From the NCBI RefSeq assembly GCF_042242105.1, contig NC_092019.1, positions 26,739,828 to 26,803,827 of the forward strand: a stretch of 64,000 bases of DNA, in the 5' to 3' direction. This DNA comes from Pempheris klunzingeri. Lineage: Eukaryota; Chordata; Actinopteri; Acropomatiformes; Pempheridae. Positions within the stretch are counted from its first letter, which is position 1. The number at the start of each line of letters is the position of its first letter. The translations under genes were made by a program, and so were the position numbers. Of the stretch, positions 1-11,100 are shown piece by piece. Under the pieces are notes generated by a model. The model had not been told where the DNA came from. It ran no database searches and was given only the letters and a program-made list of their open reading frames with translations.

Positions 1-377
1 AGGCTCAAAAACTTTTTCTGCATCTAATGAAATGACACACTCAGGAATCCCCCCACAGGGTGAGTACAAAATATTGAATAGAAGGCAGGTATTAAAGTAA
101 GAGTGGCAAAATGAATGTGGAAGTTTGCTTAGTTTAAATGAGTCTGAGAGACCTAAACTTGAGCAGAAATCAAGGAAGAAAATGCTTTAAAAAAACCCTG
201 CAGGGAATCCATCGGGCTGTAGAGAGATAGCTGCAGCTATTTCATTTTGTGATTATAGGTTCATCTAGCCTTTATCAGGAGAGAGTGGGGGTGTTTAAAT
301 GACTTGGGAAGTCCTCCAATGAATTGTTATCATTTAGAAATTCAGAGGGGTAATGTCTGGAATAGAGGCTCCTAAAT
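1..377. other. Non-coding, nothing recognised
   Basis: No exon, RNA gene or repeat family was recognised here. The sequence is AT-rich with stops in all frames. Confidence 0.5.
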
Positions 378-399
378 GTGTCATTCATTTCGGTGTGGT

Positions 400-880
400 A
401 TTTCGGTAAACTTGTGGTGGTGGAAAGGAGGACCATGAACAAACTGTTGTCCATTCTGGACGATCCTGACCACCCACTTCACCCACTGCTGGGTAGACAG
501 TGGAGCAGCTTCTCAAACAGGCTGGTTCAGCCCCGCTGTCACAAGGACAGATTCAGGAAATCTTTTCTGCCAACAGCCATAACACTGTTTAACAACTCTA
601 CTCTGACTGGCAGAGAGCTCTCAGCACCCTCTGCTATTTAACATGAACATGTTACTACTGGACTTTAAACTTGCACTACAGTTTTTATTTAACTTGCACT
701 TTGGTTTTACTCTGCACATTACATCTGGTACTGGTTTACTCTGCACATTACATCTGGTTTGCACATACTGTTTTTATTTTTGTACATTTTTATTTTGCTT
801 ATTTATTGTTTGTACTCATGGTGGTGGTCACTTTTACTTCTTGACTATTGTAACACCAGAATTTCCCCCCGGGGATCAAT
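400..880 (+). mobile_element. 3' end of a non-LTR retrotransposon (LINE), clade uncertain
   Basis: A short open frame at about 433-640 reads DDPDHPLHPLL and later KSFLPTAITLFNNS. This is the usual C-terminal ending of fish LINE ORF2 proteins, where a basic stretch is followed by a FIPTAI-like phrase. The frame ends at a stop and is followed by T-rich 3' UTR. The UTR finishes in CCCCGGGGATCAATAAAG and runs straight into a TCTG/TCTA microsatellite, the typical tail of this group. Everything 5' of the last 60 codons is missing, so this is a 5'-truncated dead copy. Rex1/CR1/L2-like is my guess for the clade. Confidence 0.65.
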
Positions 881-883
881 AAA

Positions 884-967
<84 letters not shown>

Positions 968-975
968 ATCTATCT
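884..975. repeat. (TCTG)n(TCTA)n microsatellite at LINE tail
   Basis: Tetranucleotide array starting as TCTG and shifting to TCTA units, with one TTTC interruption near the end. It directly follows the AATAAAG of the LINE remnant and probably grew from the element's own tail. Confidence 0.9.
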
Positions 976-3790
976 CCTCTTTTGCAATTTGTGTGAACTG
1001 TTTGGCCCTAAAGCCTCAACTAGCCAACAGCTTACCAGATTTTTCACAATGGATGTAAGCAACATTTCTTTCCTCAAAAGCTGACGTTCAAATGGACGTG
1101 TCAAGTTTGAGTTTACACCATGTTTGAGTTTGAAGCTCCACTCTTTTATATAGCTCTGGGTCTCCAGCATGAGCGTATACCTGAGCTGTTTAAATAAATA
1201 TTTAATTTGATTGGCCAAATCTAGTTGCCTTCCATATTCACTGAGTAAGAAATAAATTGCCCCCTAAGAAAGGCTGATTGGTTCAGTGAAGCCCATTCTT
1301 TCCAGAGGCTAAGTTAACCTGTTTAAAAAGATGTTCTAATGTGGGATAACTAACCTAATGCTAATTAGTGGATGATGAGGTGACATTTCATCAAACTGTC
1401 AGCCTTATATAAATGCATTCACTTTGGTTGAAACTTGTCAGTCCAGTGTTCAGCAGTTTGACGGAGCATGAAAGAAGCCGAATCAGTTTGAGTTGGTCTA
1501 GTTAGTGCTCAGTGATCACTGGTTTCAGGGGGTGACAGGACCTGAAAGGAGACCTTATATGGTCACTTTAGTGCTGAATAACCCACTGTTTACCATGTTA
1601 TATTATTAGAAGAGCAGAACAGCAGCAGAATGACAACTTCCAACCTGTGAAATCCTGCCATGAACACCAACACCTCTGCTCTTCTCTTCTTTCACTTTAA
1701 ATCCAAATCTGCCAAACTGTATGCAGGAGAATGAATGCACGAAACAGAGGGAAACCGTGTTGAGCTGTTTACGGTCAAACTTAATTACATCCCTCGGTAT
1801 AAACAACAATGGATAACTAGACTGGGGAACGTCAGCTCTTGTATCCAGTTACAGTGTAGCATTCTTTCTCGGGGCCAGGCTGCAGTTGGCGTTCCACACA
1901 GCTGTGAAACTGTCAAGTTTCTCCTGTTTCTCCTGCAGCCACTAAAAAATGGTGGTCTTGGGAGCTTATTGTGCAACAAATGGAGACCCAGTGTCATTTC
2001 AGCTGACCATTTCCCACAATCCTTCTGTTTGTCATAACAAGGGTAGTGATGCACTGAAATGGATCTAAAGGGAGCTGGGATGCCACTAGATATTAAGTTG
2101 TTATGGTTCTCCTTGCCCCCCCCCCCCTTCTTGATTTATGTTGCCCAACCAGACTGACAAGTTCAGAGCTGGGGATTTTCAGTGTGGATGAAACTCAGTG
2201 ACAAATGGCACCTGAGGCTGTTTACCCTCTCGTCCTCTCCACAGGCTGCCCACACTCATTTTCATTCATTGTCTTCAATGTCCTCCTAAGTTGTGCAGTG
2301 CATGAAGCACCTGATGAAATGGTGGCCTTATTTTGTCTCTGCCAGTATGACACATGCTAAAACACATGCTAGGAGAGTGTCCAGAGCTGTCAGAACAGAT
2401 CAGATCAAGTCCAGGAGATACGAGATCATTCCTGCCTGCTCCCTGCCTCTGTTGGGATACCTCACTATTTCTAATATCTTCTTATATTCACCGTCACTGA
2501 CCGAACAAAGTCCCATTACAATCATGCCACCTTAACTTGTTTATGCCTTGTTTGTGTTTAAGTAGCAAAATGAGTTGTACCATATTATGGGATATTGGAG
2601 GAAGGCTGTGATGAATTAATTACATTTTAAATGTGATGTGAGACTCATTCTCCATCCAAACCCAATGACTTTTCTAGCACCAGCACATTGTTTTTAGAAT
2701 GACATGGTAGTACTGAATTGTTCAAATGGAAAGTTTACATTTTTGGACCAATCAAGTTCCTTTGACCTCCACTGTTTTATGGTGGAGAAAGATATTGCAG
2801 AGATGTATATGAATGAATCACATATAATTGAATCTGTCTGATTAGATACCACGGCAGAGAAAAAGAGTTCTTTGTAAATTGACGTGATGCAGCAGTGACT
2901 AGTGACTCAAGACTCCACTTTTGGCTGTATGTCTAGACTGTTGCACAGGTTTTCTTAGTTCTTCCTCATTCTTACATGTCTTCAGACTTCAGCATCATAA
3001 CAGAAAACATTCAGGTTCTCTGATGCATACGACCCTGTGGCCAAATCCCCTCAGTGCTTCAGAGAATGGTGCCTTTCAAAAGATGAAGCTCATTTCACAG
3101 TGTGTAAGAATGTCAACTATTCAGTTGTTCCAAAATTGCAACTCCACCCTCACCCCCCCATCTCTGTGACAGGCTAGAACACAAGGTGAGCAGGTCCATC
3201 AGGTCCAGATCTGCCTATTTGTAAAACTCTGCATACGACCATGTGCAGATATTTAACCCTGTGCTGGCTGTACACTTGGAGTCGATCGTCATGGCACTAC
3301 ACACCGAGGAGCTCATTGTCTATTCATGAACGCATGACACCACAAAATGGAAATAAAATCAATTTTTTATGTTGATGTTTTTTCATGAAGACACACATCC
3401 TCTAACAAAGGCCCACTCATCTTCATGGTAACTTAAGTCTGGATGGAAGATTGTCTTTCTAGCCGAACAGTCAGTGATGGGGAAAAGACTCCTTACTGTA
3501 AGCGTGCTCCTTAAGGAGGAGTAAAATAATGATTTGCCTCTTACAGAATTCCACAACAAGGCCATTGTATTTGACAGAAAAACAGTTCTGTAGCCATAGA
3601 AAAGGTTAATAATACATAATAATACTGGGAATAATGACGATATTGTCAATCATTCTATTTTAAAAATATTGTTGGATGACATTCACAATTCATCAGTGTA
3701 GATAAGTGATGCAAACGACTTTGTTGATGTTCCTACAACCTTGTAAATAAGGCTTGGTGGTAACTACGGAGTCCCTAAAGGGACATGTGG
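976..3790. other. Intergenic, no gene recognised
   Basis: Open frames here are short, lack splice context and resemble no protein I know. An 11-bp poly-C run lies near 2117. No RNA gene was seen. Confidence 0.5.
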
Positions 3791-3804
3791 GTGAATATAA
3801 TTAT

Positions 3805-4655
3805 TAGATCAGTGCTTGGCATTAGGCATGAGAGACATCTGAAGAGGATGCATAGTGGACTCAGGCAAACCAGCTCCAGTGCTCTGGACACTTTCACAGG
3901 TTCTAGTTGGTGTACACCAAATGAGGAGAACATGGAGAACACTTTTGGCCCAAAGTTTTCAAAAATCAAAAATCAGGTTGTTCAAAAAGGCAGCAGGAGA
4001 CTTCAGGTTTCAGCGCAGTAAAGGTTTATTGTCGACAACAAAGCCAGAGACCTGAACAAGATCTTGAACAGTTCTAACACTCAATACATGGTCACTTATT
4101 TTATAGCCCAAAATCAATCACCCCAAAAAGTTGCCAGTTTTACACTATTGGAGCCGAATTCTCCACAATCTACCCAGATGTCCAGGCAGAGTCAAAACTC
4201 CTCTAAACAAAGTACTCTCTCCAATTTACACCATTAGATTCTGGTTTCTTCTTACTGCATTTCTTAAAAACAAGTGTAAAATTATATATTTGGGTACATC
4301 GTATCACACTCATTTCGGTTGCTTACATATTCCATCACACCTGTTATTGATTAGCACACCTCATGTCATACTAAGTCATTGTGTTACATATCCTAATCAA
4401 TTCATACTAGGTTAACTAGATTATTAGGTTACACATTTAGATCAATACATTATTGATCAATTCATCATGTAATATTTACACTATGTGATGATAGATGTGA
4501 TGAGATAACACAGAAAGAGGATGCACGCTTGACGTTGAAGGAGCTGGATCCCAGAGGAGTTGTCATTAAGGCGAGTAAGATGTGTTGGACTGCAGAGCTG
4601 CTGAACTTCATTTGGCACCTACTGATGTGTGTGTTCCATTGTTGGGATTGGTTTT
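3805..4655 (+). repeat. Dispersed repeat, copy A, interrupted by an insert
   Basis: Sequence at about 3805-3943 (starting TCAGTGCTTGGCATTAGGCA) matches 8910-9075. Sequence at about 4512-4650 (AAAGAGGATGCACGCTTGAC onward) matches the continuation of that copy at 9085-9215. The two halves of one repeat are therefore split here by about 560 bp of unrelated DNA. No coding capacity was seen. The family is unknown to me. Confidence 0.65.
3944..4510. mobile_element. Unidentified insertion splitting repeat copy A
   Basis: The stretch between the two halves of copy A is absent from the uninterrupted copy near 8910-9215, so it arrived later. It is AT-rich. It contains a segment around 4020-4065 reading AGGTTTATTGTCGACAACAA, and has no convincing ORF. 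I could not define terminal repeats or a target-site duplication. It may be an LTR fragment or a non-autonomous DNA element. Confidence 0.4.
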
Positions 4656-4790
4656 ATGATACCCAACATGGGCAAATCCACGACAACAGCCCAAAGCGTT
4701 TCCATCAGGAGGGGCATGCTGCAGCTTCAGGAATGATACCGATTCCAAAACACATGAAAATTCAAAACATGAATTTTAAAATGTATTTAA

Positions 4791-4796
4791 TTTATT
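4791..4796 (-). promoter_or_regulatory. gprc6a: Candidate polyadenylation signal for gprc6a
   Basis: TTTATT on the plus strand is AATAAA on the minus strand, about 370 bp past the receptor stop codon. It is the first canonical hexamer noticed downstream. There is no transcript evidence. Confidence 0.35.
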
Positions 4797-5161
4797 ATTC
4801 AAAACTGGAATTGGTGCGGAGTCTTTCATGACTTTTTTTAAATTCATTTTTATAATGATGGGATTCCCCCAGACTTTTTGTAAAGTGTCTCGAAGTCAAA
4901 GCCACCGGGAGAGATGAAAAGCATCAGGTAGAGGACCATGACTCTGCCGCTGTGGTTTCTGGCTTGGGTTGCCATGACTTTCTAGTGTGAGTGCGGCATA
5001 TTTCCCTTTAAGATATCCATAGTTATAAGGCAAATGGAATGTAAGCAAAAATACTAGTTATTTCTGAAAACACAGAAATGGAGACTTAAAATGTATAATC
5101 TTTATAATAATAACATAAGCAAAATGTACAGTTCAATAGTAATAATGTCAGACAACCCATT

Positions 5162-8100
5162 TCATATGCTGGTGCTTCTCCTGAGGCAGTGTCGTGTGCT
5201 TGAACCACTGTGCAAACTTGTGCAGCTTGTCTTGTCTCTGCAGTTGGTCTCTACAGCAGGTTCGAGAGGATTGGCTGCAGGCACAAAGACGGACGAAGCA
5301 CCGGTGATGATGTGCTGACCGCTGAAGTGTTGCGCCGACACTGAGCTCTCACACACAGAGACAGAATCTCTGCTTTTGCAGGAATATTCATACAGATTCT
5401 TTCTGAAAGCACTCTTGGTGTTCTGCTCCTTCTTAAAAAGGATTACATAGCACTTTGGGAAGAAATGACAGCTAAGAATGCCATAATTGGAGATTAGAAT
5501 GACCACCATCTCCACAGCTGGCAGGTACACTCCTGAAGTGGTGACATAGACGGGAACAAAGAGCAGCCAGGAGATGAGGTACAGCAGCATGCTGAAGGTG
5601 ATGAACTTTGCCTCGTTGTACTTCTGTGGCAGTTTGCGTCCTTTAAATGCGCAGATAAAACACACAAAAGCCAGGACAGCTATGTAGGCCAACATCACCC
5701 CGAAGGCTAAATATGAGCCCTCATGACAGTCTCTCAGCAGAGTGGTTGGATGCCTGATGATGTGGTTAAAGGGGCTTTTGAGAACCAGCCAGCTGATGCA
5801 GGTAGCTGCCTGTAAGGCCACACAGATGCTGATGATGACGTATGGCTGGTAGAGCCTCCGGAGAAGCTCCTGCAGCTCAGGGTCAAATTGGAAGGCTAGT
5901 AGGATCTGCAGGGTCTTGACCAGGATGCAAGAGACACACAGGGTGAAACTGAGGCCAAAGAGCACCTGCCGAGCTTTACACTGGAAACTGTTGGGCTGGC
6001 CTACAAACAGCATGGCGCTGATGTAACTAATGACCAGAGAGAACAGGATGGTCTGGCTGAGAGGCCCTCCGGCAGCCCTCACGACCGGAGTGTCACGCTG
6101 ATGCAGAAATAGAGCTGAAACCAGCAGAGTCAGGAGGATACCCAGGGCAGAAAAGGTCAGGAGCACCACAGCGAAGCCGTCCTGCCAGGAGAAGAAGACC
6201 AGGTCTTTGGGAGTGCAGCTGGAGCTGCCTTTAGGTGACCACTCTGTGTCTGCATCACAGCTCAGACACTGGTCCATATCTGCAGGGATGAAGGAGCACA
6301 GGCACACAATAAAACATCAGACATGGGCTCACAGAGATTTGACTCTGTGCACAAAGGATTCCAAGTCTAACCTGAGTGTTTAGCTAACCTGACTCTGGGT
6401 TCACAAGTTGAGAACAACTGGAGCAGCTAGAAGTCAAAGACAAGACTGCCCTTGGCAGTGTCGTACATCAAAGTGGTCGCCAACACTTTACTTTCTGGCC
6501 AGTTTGTCTCTGTTTTCCTACTCTTCCCTTCCCCTAATCCTGTTCACGTCCATCGACCCTTTTCTCTGTCCTTTGTCCCCTCCTACTGGATCCAATGCAT
6601 GCCTCTTCCATCCATCATTTTCCATGGACTGTCTGGGGGCCTGTAATTGGCTCAGGTGACTCCAAAGATGTATTCCCCCACGCTGTGCATGGACAACATT
6701 GTCCCCCACGTTCATCCACTTCCTCACATCCATTTACCCATCCTTGCGTGGTGTGATCCCTGACAGTACACCGATCATTTACTGTCGTCCATTTCTTTTA
6801 TTTCTTTATTGCATGTTGGATGTAATCACATTAGACAGAGTTATATGTAAGATCGCCTTAATGTCAAGTGAAAATGGAGTCATACAAATGAACCTGAGTC
6901 AGACTCCTGCAGAGCAAAGTCCATCTGCTGTGTGTGTGACGTTATTTTACTGAGCACTGCTTTCTTAACAAGGGCTAATAATGGTCTGAGCTCCAGAATG
7001 GATCAATACCGGCTGTATGTAACTGACTTCACATTGAAAACATGTAACCTGTAAACATATCCCAGTAGGACCCCAGATATACAGAGCAGAATGTGTCTCC
7101 TTTCTCCAGAGGATGGCTATTAGTCATTGTGCATGTAAATGAATCCAGTGTGGAAAGAGGGGAGTGTCTTGCCTGTGCTATTAGAGTAGTAGTTCTCAGT
7201 ACAGTTGATGCAGTCATAACAACAAGTGTGTTGACCCTCAGGGGTTTTCTTGAACTCTCCAGGGCTGCAACTAGTGGAGCATTTTGAGATGATATGCTGA
7301 GGAAAGTGGGGGAAAAGCATGATTATTGGCCATTCAGTTCCATATATTAAATGAACTGTATTATATTTTTACTGTGTTCTACACAACTTGTGCTTTTTTT
7401 GAGGATTCATCCTGGATATACTGGAAATGGTCTGAATGTTTTCAGTAAACACTCTGCAGTATCTGTGTGCGAGTTCCTGTTTGTGCTTATACATGAAATG
7501 AAATGAGGGCAGAATGAGGCCTACCTTCAGGTCGTGGAGAAGGGTGGAGCTATGGTTGGTGTGGGTGAACGTGTTGTCGTGTGGGTGGTACTCAGCCACA
7601 ACATCATGAACATCGACTTTCGTTCCATTTGGCTTCCACATTGTGACATCGTAGCCCAGGTTGAGGTCTCCTCTGTTGTCAAACTTATAGCTCTTGTCCC
7701 TAACTTTAAACTCCTGCGTCCTCAGAGCTTTCAGCACCTACAGGACATGAGACATTTTAGTTATCAAGCCTCTACCTTGGATACGTCTTTTAAACCACAC
7801 TTTCTGTAGGAGCATGCTGTCCTGCATGCATTGCCACTGTGTCCTAATCTAATATCTGATGCTGCTCATGTGGGGATTCTTGAATCCTTAATGTTGAATT
7901 CCTGAATCTTTGGGTCTCTCTCTTAAAGAGTTTGGTCTAGACCTGCTCTTGAGATAACGCTGTTCTGAATACTGTATATAAATCAAGATTGATTGATTGA
8001 TTGATAGATCAATGAGATCCGCATCTGAATCAGCTTTAATCGCCAACCATGTGTACACATGCAAAAGTTGACTCCAGCTTTAACTTGCTCTTAACATTCC

Positions 8101-11100
8101 AAGAACAATTTACAGGAAGACAGAAAGAAGACATTCAGCTGAAAACCACACAAGACCACAAAGCTGAGCAAAGATGGGTAATTGCATCAGGTCCCCGTTC
8201 CCTAGTTTAATATTAAACTGCTGCATAGTATCCTGTCATCAACAAATTAGAATCACAAAGATTTTGATACATTAGAATAAAATTATTATAAACAAACAAG
8301 ACAGCACACAGCGCTACAGCACACATCAGGAAGAGACAGGAGTCCTTACTGAGCAAAGCTGTTTTGGATGGTGCAAGGAAGAGACAGAAAGAAAAATCCC
8401 TCTGACCTTGTTTCTCAGGCCCAGTCCAAGTGACAGTATATTCAAATTGGATCAGCTGTGGTCCAGTTGTACTGCCATAGGTCTGAGACGTGTGTGCCAA
8501 TATGTCTGATAGCCAAGTGGATCTATGCGGACTCTATCGGCTCTGATCGTGCGGTGTGTTATAACAGGCCTTTGTCTACAGCAAACACATTGGCATGATG
8601 GTGGGAATGGATGGCTCAGGTGGGAGAAAATCAAATGGATTCAGTATTACTCAGTTCCATGTAACTGCTTCACAGGTGTTCTTATCCTTTCAGACTGCAA
8701 CTGACCCTTCAGGACTCTTTATGAAAAATAACTTTATGCACTTCAAGAAGGTTTTCTTCAGAGCTCCTAAAGCAACGCGGAGGAGAAAAGAACAGATGGT
8801 TAAAAAAAAGCCATAACTACTTTTTAAAAAACATTTCCATTTCGGTCAATGTACTTCCTGGGTGAGATGGGAAAAAATCTTTAGATTTTATTTTGAATAT
8901 AAATATAAAGATATTAGATCAGTGCTTGGCATTAGGCAGGATTTTCATAGACATGAGACATCTGAAGAGGATGCATAGTGGACTCTGACCTGGTGTCCTG
9001 CTAAACCAGCTACAGTGCTCTGGACACTCTCACAGGTTCTGGTGGGTGTACACCAAATGCAGAGAATACGGAGAAGATGTGAGGAAAGAGGATGTGTGCT
9101 AGATGTTGGATCCCAGAAGAGTTCTCTTTAAGGCAAGTAAGATGTGTTGGACTAAAGAGCTGCACCTCTCCTACTGATGTGTGTGCTCCATTGTTTGATG
9201 CATTGACATTAAATGAAAAGTTGACTGATCGCTGAAGTCTCTTAAAAGAATGCAAAAGTGTTTGTCTTTTTTTCACCCATCTATTTTTTCTCCCCCATGT
9301 CTGCTTGCAGAAGAGAAAATGTAATTTTATTTATTTTTTTTTTTTTCATGTTGTGTTTTGATGTACTTTCTTTCAATTTTGAGGGGTAAAGTTGTGGATA
9401 GCAACAGGTTTTGTGGGAAATCAGGTCTTAATATAGAAAAACATTTGGTCCAACACCTTCACAGAGACTGCCAATTGTCTCTATTGGTAGGTATAATAAG
9501 GGAGGGTATTTAATGTAACGATGATCTGCCAAAAGCCAACCCTCAGCTGTTATCTGCATCGAACCTTTAACCCTAATCACAGCTGCCTGTAACCGTAAAT
9601 CGCACCCTAAAATGAACCCATGTGGACCTTATGAAGACAACACAACAACAAACACACAGTGGTAGACCATACCAGTCTATAGTTTTTGTTAGATTAATAT
9701 TGAAGACATCAAGACTATGAAGGAACAAATATGGAATGATGTAGTAACCAAGAAGTGTAAAACCAGAATTTGAGATTCTTCACAGTCACCTCCTTTTGCT
9801 GTGATGACAGCTTTGCACTCTTGGCGTTCTCTCAGTCAGCTTCATGAGGTCGTCACCTGGATGGTTTTCCATTAACACTTGTGCTTTGTCAAGAGTTCTT
9901 TTGTGGAGTTTCTTGCCTTCTTAATGTGTCTGACAGCATCAGTTCTATACAGTGAACAGCCTTATTCCACTACTGCTCTAATCCATGTTTTGGGAAGAAC
10001 CACTCAACTAAGTACAGAGAAACGACAGTCCGTCATTATTTCAATAGATGAAGGTTAGTCTGTCTGGAAAAGTTCAAGAAACTGGCTTTCATGAGGACCA
10101 ATAGTTAGCTCTGCTGCAGAGGATAAGTTCATTAGAGTTTCCAGCCTCAGAAATTGTAAATTAACAGCACCTCAGATTAGAGCCACAGAGATGCTTCACA
10201 GAGTTCAAGTAGCAGGCACATCTCAACATCAGCTGTTCAGAGGAGACTGTGAAGCCACTACTGAGGAAGAACAAGAAGAAGAAGAGAACTGCTTGGGCCA
10301 AGAAACACAAAGACTGGACATTAGACCAGTGGAAATCTGGACTTTGGTCTGATGAGTCCACATTTGAGATTTGTGGTTACACACCCCATGTCTTTGTGAG
10401 AAGCAGAAAATGTGAGCAGATGGTTTCTACATGTGTGGTTCCCATCATGAAGCATGGAGGAGGAGGTGATGGCGTGGCTACCAAAGCATTCTGCAGTGAC
10501 ATGCCATCTCATCTGGTTTGAGCTTAAAGCTTAATGTCTGTTACTAACTTGGTATCTTCCCCAGAGCCTTTCTGAGCTTTTCTCACATCTCTGGTTCCTG
10601 TGGATCCTGGTCCTGGTTCTCCTGCTGTGGTTCTCTGGTTCATGTGGATCCTGGTCCTGGTTCTCCTGCTGTGATTATCTGGTTCCTATGGATCCTGGTT
10701 CTGGTTCGCCTGCTGTGTTTCTCTGGTTCCTGTGGATCCTGGTCCTGGTTCTCCTGCTGTGGTTCTCTGGCTTCATGAATCACTGCTGTGGATCGTCGGC
10801 CACTTGTCATGTTTTTTTTCAATGCTAATTTATTAGTCACACTCCTATTGTCAGTGCTATAGCTGCTGTTAGTATGTTGGTTGCTGTTTGTTCTTTGTTC
10901 TCTCTCTCTCTCTCTCTCTCTCTCTGTCCAACCTTCAATCAACACAGACCCTGACAGAAAGCCCCCCCCCCTAGTTCTGTTCCAGGTTTCTTCCCGTTAA
11001 AGGGGAGTTCTTCCTGCCACTGTTTCCTAATATAATACCTGATGCTGCTCATGTGGGGATTCTTGAATCCTTAATGTTGAATTCCTGAATCGTTGGGTCT

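Noticed and set aside
1785-2054. 89-residue open frame, Cys-rich
   Set aside because: It has no recognisable domain and no splice or promoter context, and the opposite-strand frame is equally open.
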